A stretch of DNA of 64,000 nt. It comes from Pseudomonas sp. ACN8 (GTDB taxonomy: Bacteria; Pseudomonadota; Gammaproteobacteria; Pseudomonadales; Pseudomonadaceae). The position numbers and the translations under genes are program-made. Shown here one piece after another: positions 52,470 to 62,335 of the stretch (positions are counted from its first letter, which is position 1; each line of letters begins with the position of its first letter). The notes under the pieces are model-generated. The model was given only the letters and a program-made list of their open reading frames with translations. It was not told the DNA's origin and did not search any database. The stretch covers positions 25,665 through 89,664 of the forward strand of contig NZ_MRCS01000027.1 of the NCBI RefSeq assembly GCF_002303925.1, written 5' to 3'.

Positions 52470-54593
52470 ATGGAATGCGCGCAATCAACGCCAGTAGAAG
52501 GCGGCTCAACCCTTTTAGTCGTCGACGATTACCCTGAAAACCTGATCAGCATGCGCGCGTTGCTACAGCGCCAAGGCTGGCGGGTCATTACTGCCACCTC
52601 GGGTTTCGAGGCCCTCGGCTTGTTGCTTGAGCACGATATCGACCTGGTGCTGCTGGACGTGCAGATGCCGGGCATGGACGGTTATGAAGTGGCACGCCTG
52701 ATGCGCGGTAGCCAGCGGACCCGTCTCACGCCGATCATTTTCCTGACCGCCAACGAACAGTCCCAGGACGCCGTGATCAAGGGCTATGCCAGTGGTGCGG
52801 TGGATTACCTGTTCAAGCCGTTCGACCCACAGATCTTCACGCCCAAGGTCCAGGCGTTGCTCGAGCACCAGCGTAACCGTCGGGCCTTGCAGCGCCTGAG
52901 TCATGATCTGGAAGCCGCCCGTGCCTTTAATGCGTCGGTGCTGGATAACGCAGCCGAAGGCATTCTGGTATTGGGTGAGGACGGCCTGATTCGTTTTGCC
53001 AATCCGGCGATGTCACGGTTGCTCAATGCCCCGGTGCAGGAACTGCAAGGCAAGGAGTTTCTGGACTACCTGCAAAAACCGCATATCCCGATCTGGGCCG
53101 ATTCCGAGTTACTGGCCGGATACAAACGCGGCGAAACCCTGCGCCTGCACGATGCCCAGCTACGAACCGCGCCCGGCCAGCAGGTGCCGGTGGCCTTGTC
53201 CTGCGCACCATTGCCTGCCGAGCAACATGCGATGGTCGTGACCGTACTGGACATGTCGGTGGTGCGCCATCTGCATCAGCAACTGGAATTTCAGGCGGTC
53301 ACCGATCCGCTGACCGGATTGCTCAATCGACGGGGTTTCTACCAGACCGTAGAGAACCTGCTGTTGCGCGGTGAGCGCTCGGACAGCTCCTGGGTCTTGA
53401 TGTACCTGGACCTCGACGGCTTCAAGCGAGTCAATGATTCCCTCGGGCACGATGCCGGCGATCGGGTGCTGCGCTGGGTTTCCGAACAGTTGAAGGCCTG
53501 CCTGCGGCCCTTCGACATCCTGGCGCGGATGGGCGGTGACGAATTCACCGCGCTGCTGGATCTGGAGTTCCCCGAGCAGGCGGCGAAGATTGCCGAGAAG
53601 CTGATCGAGCGAGTGTCGATCTGTCAGCAGATCGACGGCCTCGATATCGTCCTGGGTGCCAGCATCGGCATTGCCACGTTCCCTGACTGTGGCGCCAATC
53701 TCGACGGAATGCTGCGGGCGGCCGATATCGCCATGTATGAAGCCAAGCGTGCCGGCCGCCAGCAATATCGCTTCTACGATCACGAAATGAATGGCCGGGC
53801 GCGCACGCGGCTGATGCTGGAAGAAAGTGTGCGCACGGCCATCGAGAACCGGGATTTCAATCTGGTGTATCAGCCTCAGGTTGCGATTGCCGACGGGCGG
53901 ATTCGTGGCTTCGAAGCCTTGTTGCGCTGGCAGCACCCGAGCGTCGGCGATGTCCCTCCGGGGCTGTTTTTGCCATTGCTGGAGGAGGCGCGGCTGATCA
54001 GTCGCCTGGGCAGTTGGATCTACCATCGCGGCGCCGGGCAACGCAAAGCCTGGGAGTCCCTGTTTGCCGAGGATCTGGTGCTCGGCGTCAGCTTGAGCAG
54101 TACGCAGTTCGGGTTGTCCAATCTGGTCACCGAGTTGCGCCAGGTGCTGGAGCGCCATGGCCTGCAACCGCGTCATCTGGAAGTCGAGGTCACGGAAGAG
54201 GCCTTGATGCACAACCCCGAAGAAGCCCGCAAGCAATTGCGCCTGCTGCACAATCTGGGCGTACGAGTGGCATTGGATGATTTCGGGGCCGGCCCCTGTT
54301 CCCTGAGCCACTTGCGCGACCTGGAGCTGGATACCCTCAAGATCGACCGCCATCTGATTGCCCGGTTGCCGGAGTCGACAAAGGATGCGGCGCTGGTGCG
54401 CAGTGTGATCGACCTGTGCAGGCAGTTCGGGATGCTGGTGATTGCCGAAGGGGTGGAGACCCTCGCGCAGTATGAATGGTTGCAAGCCAACGGCTGTGAG
54501 TATGTGCAAGGTTTTCTGGTGGCCCGGCCGATGATGGCCGAAGACACGGGGGTCTTTGTCCAGCCGTTTGACTGGAGCGCGCTGGCTCGCTGA
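52470..54593 (+). CDS. REC-PAS-GGDEF-EAL c-di-GMP signalling protein
   Basis: This 707-residue cytoplasmic response regulator has a receiver domain (phospho-Asp D63 in LLDVQMPGMDG), a PAS domain (~150-265), a GGDEF domain (GGDEF at 355-359 with an intact inhibitory RPFD at 346-349) and an EAL domain (EAL at 482-484). Cyclase motifs look intact. The EAL domain keeps VTEE, DDFGAG, LKIDRH, AEGVET and VQGF. At 541, in GVSLSSTQF, Ser replaces the metal-binding Asn usual in the VNLS motif, so phosphodiesterase activity may be weak. No histidine kinase gene is adjacent. Confidence 0.93.
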   Translation: MECAQSTPVEGGSTLLVVDDYPENLISMRALLQRQGWRVITATSGFEALGLLLEHDIDLVLLDVQMPGMDGYEVARLMRGSQRTRLTPIIFLTANEQSQDAVIKGYASGAVDYLFKPFDPQIFTPKVQALLEHQRNRRALQRLSHDLEAARAFNASVLDNAAEGILVLGEDGLIRFANPAMSRLLNAPVQELQGKEFLDYLQKPHIPIWADSELLAGYKRGETLRLHDAQLRTAPGQQVPVALSCAPLPAEQHAMVVTVLDMSVVRHLHQQLEFQAVTDPLTGLLNRRGFYQTVENLLLRGERSDSSWVLMYLDLDGFKRVNDSLGHDAGDRVLRWVSEQLKACLRPFDILARMGGDEFTALLDLEFPEQAAKIAEKLIERVSICQQIDGLDIVLGASIGIATFPDCGANLDGMLRAADIAMYEAKRAGRQQYRFYDHEMNGRARTRLMLEESVRTAIENRDFNLVYQPQVAIADGRIRGFEALLRWQHPSVGDVPPGLFLPLLEEARLISRLGSWIYHRGAGQRKAWESLFAEDLVLGVSLSSTQFGLSNLVTELRQVLERHGLQPRHLEVEVTEEALMHNPEEARKQLRLLHNLGVRVALDDFGAGPCSLSHLRDLELDTLKIDRHLIARLPESTKDAALVRSVIDLCRQFGMLVIAEGVETLAQYEWLQANGCEYVQGFLVARPMMAEDTGVFVQPFDWSALAR

Positions 54594-54638
54594 ATTCGCT
54601 ACACTGGCGGCCTTTCAGTGACCTGTATTGCCGTCCCG

Positions 54639-55127
54639 ATGACCGTGTTGAAATATCTCCAGGCTTATCCCGCTACCTTGCAGGATCAGGTGCGTCAGCT
54701 GATCGCCGACGGTCGGCTGGGCGATTACCTGAGCCAGCGTTACCCGCAAAAGCACGGGGTGCAGAGCGACAAGGCGCTGTACACCTATGCCCTGGACCTC
54801 AAGCAGGAGTACCTGCGTAATGCTCCGGCCATCGACAAGGTGCTGTTCGACAACCGTCTGGACCTGACCCACCGCGCCCTTGGCCTGCACACCACGATTT
54901 CCCGGGTGCAGGGCGGCAAGCTCAAGTCCAAGAAGGAAATCCGCATTGCTTCGCTATTCAAGGAAGCACCTTCCGAGTTCCTGAAAATGATCGTGGTGCA
55001 TGAGCTGGCGCACTTCAAGGAATCGGACCACAACAAGGCGTTCTACAAACTGTGCGAACACATGCTGCCGGGTTATCACCAGGTGGAATTTGATGTGCGG
55101 GTGTACCTGACGTGGCGGGATCTGTAG
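54639..55127 (+). CDS. YgjP-like zinc metallopeptidase-fold protein
   Basis: This 162-residue protein has the gluzincin-like motif HELAHFKESDH: His121, Glu122, His125 and His131 match the HExxH...H zinc site of the YgjP/WLM-type family. E. coli YgjP has been described as a nucleotide pyrophosphatase despite this fold. I chose the ATG at 54639 (MTVLKYLQAYP); a GTG at 54618 would add seven residues. It stands between the GGDEF/EAL gene and a small winged-helix gene. Confidence 0.85.
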   Translation: MTVLKYLQAYPATLQDQVRQLIADGRLGDYLSQRYPQKHGVQSDKALYTYALDLKQEYLRNAPAIDKVLFDNRLDLTHRALGLHTTISRVQGGKLKSKKEIRIASLFKEAPSEFLKMIVVHELAHFKESDHNKAFYKLCEHMLPGYHQVEFDVRVYLTWRDL

Positions 55128-55129
55128 CC

Positions 55130-55150
55130 GCTGCCGCAGGCTGCGATTTT
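55130..55150. repeat. Solitary half of the second REP family
   Basis: GCTGCCGCAGGCTGCGATTTT, 2 bp after the ygjP-like stop, matches one arm (GCTGTCGCAGGCTGCGATC) of the 25686-25762 pair. No partner arm is present nearby. Confidence 0.8.
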
Positions 55151-55164
55151 ATATGGAGCATCAG

Positions 55165-55461
55165 ATGGACGTGAGCAAGACCAAGAGCAGCTTCTACCGC
55201 CGGTTGTACGTGGCGTACCTGATCGACAGCGGGCTGGCCAGCAGCGTCCCGACGCTGACCGAGGTCACCGGCATGCCCCGACGCACGGCACAGGACACCA
55301 TCGCGGCGTTGGCGGATCTGGACATCATTTGTGAGTTCGAGCAGGAAGAAGGCGCGCGCAACCATGCGGGGCGCTATCGGATTCGCGAGTGGGGGGCGAT
55401 TGATCGCGGTTGGATCGAGCGTAATCTGCGGCAGATCAAAGCGGTGTTGGAGTATCCCTGA
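55165..55461 (+). CDS. Small winged-helix transcriptional regulator
   Basis: This 98-residue protein is mostly a helix-turn-helix: TLTEVTGMPRRTAQDTIAAL is the recognition region and the C-terminal half is Arg/Trp-rich. The ATG at 55165 has GGAG six bases upstream; an ATG at 55153 would add four residues. Target genes are unknown. It is 37 bp after the ygjP-like gene with a half REP between. Confidence 0.78.
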   Translation: MDVSKTKSSFYRRLYVAYLIDSGLASSVPTLTEVTGMPRRTAQDTIAALADLDIICEFEQEEGARNHAGRYRIREWGAIDRGWIERNLRQIKAVLEYP

Positions 55462-55486
55462 GATTTGCGTTGCCTGAGCTGACGCC

Positions 55487-55564
55487 ATCGCGAGCAAGCT
55501 CGCTCCCACAGTTGATTGTGTTCACAACTCAAATCCAGTGTGGGAGCGAGCTTGCTCGCGATAG
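55487..55564. repeat. REP pair before elaA
   Basis: ATCGCGAGCAAGCTCGCTCCCACAG (55487) faces TGTGGGAGCGAGCTTGCTCGCGAT (55539). Confidence 0.92.
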
Positions 55565-55569
55565 GGCCT

Positions 55570-56022
55570 TCAAGGACGACGCATCCCGATGTGTGGAATG
55601 CCATCCTCGACATATTCCTCACCCGCCACGACAAAGCCATAGCGCCTGTAATACCCCTGCAAATGCGCCTGGGCCGATAGGTAGACCGGCAGGCCGGGCC
55701 AGTATTTTTCGATATGTTTCAATGCCTGCTCCATCAACTCGTGCCCCAGGCCTGCGCCGCGTGCCTGAGGGGCAGTGATCACCCGCCCGATCACCACGTC
55801 GCCGCCCTGTGATTGCGGGTCAAGCAAGCGCAGATAGGCCACCAGCTGGTTACCGTCCCAAGCCATCACGTGGCAGGTGTCGCCTTCCAGGTCCTGGCCA
55901 TCAATATCCTGGTAAATGCATTTTTGCTTGATGACGAACACTTGCGCACGCAACTGCAAAATGGCGTACAGCTGCTCCTTGCCCAGGTCGCTGTGGTGTT
56001 TGCAGATCCAATCGACTGTCAT
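55570..56022 (-). CDS. elaA: GNAT family acetyltransferase, ElaA type
   Basis: This 150-residue protein has the GNAT fold of the ElaA subgroup: LYAILQLRAQVFVIKQ near the N terminus, then the acetyl-CoA loop VITAPQARGAGLGHEL and LSAQAHLQGYYRRYGFV. The substrate is not known. The ATG at 56022 has AGGGAATC upstream; the reading frame stays open far upstream, but that part is antisense to the neighbouring gene. Confidence 0.9.
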   Translation of the reverse strand: MTVDWICKHHSDLGKEQLYAILQLRAQVFVIKQKCIYQDIDGQDLEGDTCHVMAWDGNQLVAYLRLLDPQSQGGDVVIGRVITAPQARGAGLGHELMEQALKHIEKYWPGLPVYLSAQAHLQGYYRRYGFVVAGEEYVEDGIPHIGMRRP

Positions 56023-56280
56023 GTTTTGATTCCCTGAAAACGTCGTTCCGATACTAAGCGCACTCACGCCAGAAGTCTTTATGGCGGAAGAATCTGTGAC
56101 AAAGGCCAAAATGCCATCATTCATTTTTCGCGTGGATGTCTTCTTTGTGTAATCTGGATCGAAGCGCTGTGCTATGGCTTCGATGAGCTGATGTTGAGTA
56201 CCCGAGTCTTGCCGGTAAAGGGGCCTTGGGGTTTTGGCTGAAAACACGTCGGGCAACTCGCCCGCTAAGGATTTTCTGGC

Positions 56281-57018
56281 ATGCCGCGGTTGCATCGAGC
56301 TTTTGCCTTGATTGGGTTGCTGTTGCTGGTTCAGGGAGCGGCGGCAGAAAAACTGCGGTTGGTCGCTGATGCCTGGCCACCCTTTACCGACGCCACGCTC
56401 GTCAACGGTGGTTTGGCCACGGACATTGTCAGTACCGCGCTCGCCAGGGCCGGCTATGCCAGTGATTTCGAACAGGTGCCCTGGGCACGGGCCTTGATGG
56501 GATTGGGCGAGGGCCGATACGACGTGCTGGTCAACGCCTGGTACACCGAGGAGCGGACCCGGCTTGGCCAGTTCTCCGGCGAGTACCTGCTCAATCGCGT
56601 GCGCTTTCTCAAGCGCAAAGACGCGCCCATCGAATTCAATAGCCTGCAGCAATTGCACACCTATCCGATTGCCGTCGTGCGTGGATACGCTTATTCGCCC
56701 CCGTTCGACAACGACGAGTCGTTGCAGAAAATCCCCGTGCACAGTTTCGCCATGGCGGTGCGCATGCTCGCGGCCGACCGGGTCAAGCTGACGCTGGAAG
56801 ATGAATTCGTCGCCCGCTACTACCTGGCCCGTGAGTCGCCGACGGTGCGAAACGCCGTGGAATTCCTGCCCAAGCCATTGAGCGAGAACAGCCTGCATAT
56901 CATGGTCAGCCTGAAGAATCCCGAGCATGCGCGGATCGTCGCCGGTTTCGACCGGGAGATCGCGGCGATGAAGGCGGACGGGAGTTATGAGAAGCTGATG
57001 AAGCAGCACGGGATGTGA
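56281..57018 (+). CDS. Periplasmic solute-binding protein (family 3), orphan
   Basis: This 245-residue protein has a signal peptide (MPRLHRAFALIGLLLLVQGAAA) and an amino-acid-binding-protein fold (LRLVADAWPPFTDATLVNGG, GRYDVLVNAWYTEERT). It is small and has no transporter genes beside it. The ligand is unknown. It resembles the other orphan binding protein at 24773-25588 in layout but not closely in sequence. Confidence 0.85.
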   Translation: MPRLHRAFALIGLLLLVQGAAAEKLRLVADAWPPFTDATLVNGGLATDIVSTALARAGYASDFEQVPWARALMGLGEGRYDVLVNAWYTEERTRLGQFSGEYLLNRVRFLKRKDAPIEFNSLQQLHTYPIAVVRGYAYSPPFDNDESLQKIPVHSFAMAVRMLAADRVKLTLEDEFVARYYLARESPTVRNAVEFLPKPLSENSLHIMVSLKNPEHARIVAGFDREIAAMKADGSYEKLMKQHGM

Positions 57019-57056
57019 GTGGGTTGAGCCAGTTTCTGTGTTGCTGCTGATGGCCT

Positions 57057-57136
57057 CATCGCGAGCAAGCTCGCTCCCACAGTAGATTTGCGTCGTTCAC
57101 AAAACCAATGTGGGAGCGAGCTTGCTCGCGATGAGG
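57057..57136. repeat. REP pair after the binding-protein gene
   Basis: ATCGCGAGCAAGCTCGCTCCCACAG (57058) faces TGTGGGAGCGAGCTTGCTCGCGAT (57109). Confidence 0.92.
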
Positions 57137-57157
57137 CCCGCCCAGACACCACAGATC

Positions 57158-59341
57158 TCAATCCTCACTGGTGTCCTTGATCAGGTGCGCTGCCAACGTC
57201 CTCAGCGGCCCCAACTGCCGGCAGATCAGCGCCAGTTGTGTCTGCACCAACCGCTGACCCTCATCGATTTCATCCGGCATCTGTTCCAGTTCATTGGCCA
57301 GTGCTTCTTCTTCATCGCTCTGAATCTCGATCGAAGACTTGCTCGCCAGCCCTTGGGCGATCGCGTCGATGCTGGCGGCCAGTTTCACCCCGGCCCCTTC
57401 GATCAAGTGCTCACGCACGTCCGCCGGCAGTTGTGTTTCCCGGTGCGCGCCCAGGCCCGACAAGTAGCTCAGAAGCGTGTGCGACAGGACCAGGAAGCGG
57501 AAGCCTACGTCCGCTTCCTTTCGGAAATGTCCCGGCTCCATCAGCATGTTGGCCAGTGTGGTCGACAGCGCCGCGTCGGCGTTGTGCGCGTTGCGGCGGG
57601 CCAGGCGGTAGGCCAGGTCGTCGCTTTTGCCCGCCGCGTATTGCTGCATGATCTGGCGCAGGTAAATGCTGTTGCAGGTCAGCGTGTTGGCCAGCACCTT
57701 GTTCAGGCGTCGGCCCTGCCAGTCCGGCAGGAACAGGAACACTGCGAGGCCGGCGATCAGGCTGCCGAGCAAGGTATCGAACAGCCGTGGCAGGAACAGC
57801 CCGTAACCGTCACCCACCTGGTTGAAGCAGAACAGCACCATCAGGGTGATTGCCGCCGTCGCCAGGGTGTAGCGGGTGGTGCGGTTGGTAAAGAACACCA
57901 CCCCGGCGGCAATGGCGAAACACGACTGGATCAGCGGGTTCGGGAATAGGTCGAACAGCGCCCAGGCCAGGGTCAGGCCGATGGCGGTGCCGATGATCCG
58001 CTGACCGAGTTTGCGGCGGGTGGCGCCGTAGTTCGGTTGGCAGACGAACAGCGTAGTAAGGATGATCCAGTAGCCTTGGGACGGGTGAATCAAATGCACC
58101 ATGGCGTAGCCGATGCTCAAGGCCAGGGGCAATCGCAGGGCATGGCGGAACAGCAGCGAGGTCGGCGTCAGCTGCGTGCGCAAGCGCAGCCACACGTCTT
58201 TCAGGCTGCGCGGCGAACGGTCGAGCAGGCTGCTGTCGGTGGCGTCGGCCAAGGCGTCGGGGTTACTGGCATCGCTGAGCAAACGGTCGAGAGTACCGAG
58301 GTTGGCCGCCAGTGCCCGCAGTGAACGCAGCAAGCCGCGCCAGGCCGGGTTGCTCTGGATGCGCAGGTGTTCGAGAGAGGCATCCAGGTCGCTCAGGGCC
58401 TCGGCAAAACCGGCGTCATAGGTGAACGGCTGACGCATCTGGATCGATTCGGCCAGGGCCCGGCAGGCCTTGCCTTGCTGGCGCAACAGGCGTTGGCAAC
58501 GGAACAGCACGTCGCTGTGGAAGAAGGCATCGGCCAAGGCGTTGTAAGGGTAGTGCGATGAGCTGGCGCGTTCGTGGATGTCCTGAGCGAGGAAGTACAG
58601 CTTGAGGTAGCGGCTGACTTTCGACCCCGGGCGACCGTTGCCGACCCGGTGCAGGATGATCTCCTTGGCGGCGTTCAGTGCCGCTACCACCCGGCCGTTC
58701 TGCTGGGCCAATTCCAGGCGCCGCGCCTCCACGTCCATCTGCCGGATCGGCTCGAACAGCGAGGATTTGAGCTTCAGGTAAAAGCCCAGCTCGCGGAACA
58801 GGCGCGCCAGGCTCTGTTGCACCGGCTGATTGGAAAACAGCGCCTGCCACAACACCGAGAGCACGCCGTACCAGGCAGCACCGGCCACCAACAGCAGGGG
58901 TTCGTGCCAGAAGTCGGTGACCGCGCCACCACGCTGGTCCACACCGATCATGGTGTAGACCGACAGGATCAGCGTCGCCGAGGCAATCGCGCCATAGCGC
59001 TCGCCGAGGGCGCCGAGCATGGTCAGGCAGAACGCGGCCAGGGCGAAGGCAATGATGAAGAGGTAGGGGTAGGGGAAGAGCAGTTCGACGGACAGAGCGG
59101 CAACCGCGAAACACACCAGCGTCACCGCCAGTGCGTTGAGACGGCCCTGCCAGCTGTCGTCGGTCTCGGCCAGGGCACTGGCGATAATCCCCAGGAACAA
59201 GGGGATCAGCAGGCCCATTTCATCCTGATACCAACACAGCGCCATGGTGCCGGTCAGGGCAATGAATACCCGCACGCTGTAGCTGAATTTATCCAGCGCC
59301 CAAAGGCGACGCAGAGACTGGCGGAACGAAGTCGATGACAT
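57158..59341 (-). CDS. yccS: YccS/FUSC family inner-membrane protein
   Basis: This 727-residue protein has two blocks of hydrophobic helices (residues ~20-175 and ~400-530) separated and followed by long soluble regions, the layout of YccS/FUSC proteins related to aromatic-acid efflux AaeB. GYWIILTTLFVCQPNYGATRRKLGQR is the FUSC signature. Transport function is likely but the substrate is unknown. The ATG at 59341 starts MSSTSFRQSLRRLW. Confidence 0.9.
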   Translation of the reverse strand: MSSTSFRQSLRRLWALDKFSYSVRVFIALTGTMALCWYQDEMGLLIPLFLGIIASALAETDDSWQGRLNALAVTLVCFAVAALSVELLFPYPYLFIIAFALAAFCLTMLGALGERYGAIASATLILSVYTMIGVDQRGGAVTDFWHEPLLLVAGAAWYGVLSVLWQALFSNQPVQQSLARLFRELGFYLKLKSSLFEPIRQMDVEARRLELAQQNGRVVAALNAAKEIILHRVGNGRPGSKVSRYLKLYFLAQDIHERASSSHYPYNALADAFFHSDVLFRCQRLLRQQGKACRALAESIQMRQPFTYDAGFAEALSDLDASLEHLRIQSNPAWRGLLRSLRALAANLGTLDRLLSDASNPDALADATDSSLLDRSPRSLKDVWLRLRTQLTPTSLLFRHALRLPLALSIGYAMVHLIHPSQGYWIILTTLFVCQPNYGATRRKLGQRIIGTAIGLTLAWALFDLFPNPLIQSCFAIAAGVVFFTNRTTRYTLATAAITLMVLFCFNQVGDGYGLFLPRLFDTLLGSLIAGLAVFLFLPDWQGRRLNKVLANTLTCNSIYLRQIMQQYAAGKSDDLAYRLARRNAHNADAALSTTLANMLMEPGHFRKEADVGFRFLVLSHTLLSYLSGLGAHRETQLPADVREHLIEGAGVKLAASIDAIAQGLASKSSIEIQSDEEEALANELEQMPDEIDEGQRLVQTQLALICRQLGPLRTLAAHLIKDTSED

Positions 59342-59458
59342 GAAATGCGAAGGCCTTCCGAGGCAATGACGCTAAATTGAGCCACTAATGACGCCGACGC
59401 AATGGCGTCGATCACATCAGACAGCAAAATCTGTTCCTTGATACCACACGTATTCAAT

Positions 59459-59549
59459 GTAGGAGCGAGCCTGCTCGCGATGAGGCCGGTACATTCAATA
59501 TTGATGTCGACTGTTAGGCCGCTATCGCGAGCAGGCTCGCTCCTACAGG
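59459..59549. repeat. REP pair between yccS and baiN
   Basis: TGTAGGAGCGAGCCTGCTCGCGAT (59459) and ATCGCGAGCAGGCTCGCTCCTACA (ending 59548). The interior resembles that of the pair at 17580. Confidence 0.92.
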
Positions 59550-59561
59550 TTTTGGGTTGGA

Positions 59562-60740
59562 TCAGACGTACTGCGCGGCCGCGTAGCCCGAAGCCCAGGC
59601 CCACTGGAAGTTGAACCCGCCCAGATGCCCGGTCACGTCCAGCACTTCACCGATGAAGTACAGCCCCGGGCTTTTCAGCGACTCCATGGTCTTGGACGAC
59701 ACTTCATTGGTGTTGACCCCACCCAGGGTCACCTCGGCGGTGCGATAGCCTTCGGTGCCGGCGGGCACGACTTTCCAGCTCGCCAGTTTTTCCGCGATAT
59801 CGGCCAGCTCCGCGTGGGTGTACTGCTTCATCGGTTTGGAGGCGAACCAGTTGTCCGCCAACAGATTGGCCATCTTTTTGGTGAAAATTTCACCGAGCAG
59901 GGTTTTCAGCTCGCTGTTGGGACGTTCGGCCTGTTGCTGTTGCAGCCAGCCCGGTACGTCGTGATCCGGCAGCAGATTGATCTCGACGGTATCGCCGGAT
60001 TCCCAGAACGACGAGATCTGCAATATCGCCGGGCCGCTGAGGCCGCGGTGGGTGAACAGGATGTTCTCGCGGAAGCTCTGGTCGTTGCAGCTCACCAGGC
60101 AATCCACCGATGTACCGGACAGCTCGGTGCACAAGGCCTTGAGCTGATCGGTGATGGTGAACGGCACGAGACCGGCGCGGGTCGGCAGCAATTCGTGGCC
60201 AAACTGCCTGGCGACCTGGTAACCGAAACCGGTGGCGCCCAGGGTCGGGATCGACAGGCCGCCGGTGGCGATTACCAGGGATTCGCAGGTGATTTGGTCG
60301 AGTGTCGTGTCCAGCAGGTAGCCGCTTTCGAGCTTCTCGATGGTCTGGATCGAGGTGTCCAGGTGCAGGCTGACGCCGACCTGTTCGCACTCGTTGAGCA
60401 GCATTTCGAGGATGTCGCTGGATTTGTTATCGCAGAACAACTGGCCGAGTTTTTTCTCGTGGTACGGCACGCCGTGCTTGGCCACCATGTCGATGAAGTC
60501 CCACTGGGTGTAACGGGCCAAGGCAGATTTGCAGAAGTGTGCGTTCTGCGAGAGGAAATTGCCCGGTTCTGTGTACATGTTGGTGAAATTACAGCGGCCA
60601 CCGCCCGACATCAGGATTTTCTTGCCGGCCTTGTTGGCATGGTCGAGCAACAATACCTTGCGCCCACGCCCGGCGGCGGTCAGTGCACACATCAACCCTG
60701 CGGCGCCAGCGCCAATGATCACGACTTCGGTAGAGCGCAA
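59562..60740 (-). CDS. BaiN/HI0933-type FAD/NAD(P)-binding oxidoreductase
   Basis: This 392-residue flavoprotein starts with the FAD fold VVIIGAGAAGLMCALTA and then has KILMSGGGRCNFTN, the signature of the BaiN/RdsA family, plus IATGGLSIPTLGATGFGY in the middle and GEVLDVTGHLGGFNFQWAWASG at the C terminus. The physiological substrate is not known for most members. It stands between REP pairs, away from any partner genes. Confidence 0.9.
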   Translation of the reverse strand: MRSTEVVIIGAGAAGLMCALTAAGRGRKVLLLDHANKAGKKILMSGGGRCNFTNMYTEPGNFLSQNAHFCKSALARYTQWDFIDMVAKHGVPYHEKKLGQLFCDNKSSDILEMLLNECEQVGVSLHLDTSIQTIEKLESGYLLDTTLDQITCESLVIATGGLSIPTLGATGFGYQVARQFGHELLPTRAGLVPFTITDQLKALCTELSGTSVDCLVSCNDQSFRENILFTHRGLSGPAILQISSFWESGDTVEINLLPDHDVPGWLQQQQAERPNSELKTLLGEIFTKKMANLLADNWFASKPMKQYTHAELADIAEKLASWKVVPAGTEGYRTAEVTLGGVNTNEVSSKTMESLKSPGLYFIGEVLDVTGHLGGFNFQWAWASGYAAAQYV

Positions 60741-60776
60741 AACGGTGTCCTCTCAATGACTCGCCACAAAACAAAC

Positions 60777-60867
60777 TGTGGGAGCGAGCCTGCTCGCGAA
60801 AGCGGTGTGTCAGTCAACCATAGGCTAAATGACAGATTGCATTCGCGAGCAGGCTCGCTCCCACAGG
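60777..60867. repeat. REP pair between baiN and dbpA
   Basis: TGTGGGAGCGAGCCTGCTCGCGAA (60777) and TTCGCGAGCAGGCTCGCTCCCACA (ending 60865). Confidence 0.92.
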
Positions 60868-60892
60868 GGATCTTCTTTGGTTGGAAGATCGC

Positions 60893-62278
<1,386 letters not shown>

Positions 62279-62335
62279 GGGACTGGCCTGCAAAACAAAA
62301 TGTCGCGCAGTGTACCAGTCCAGTGGCCATTCGCC

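Noticed and set aside
53160..54509. A 449-residue open frame on the minus strand opposite the GGDEF/EAL gene
   Set aside because: It has no motif, and the plus-strand protein has intact GGDEF and EAL signatures.
56023..57009. The N-terminal extension of the elaA frame to a total of 479 residues
   Set aside because: The extension is antisense to the secreted binding protein; the ATG at 56022 has a ribosome-binding site and gives the normal ElaA length.
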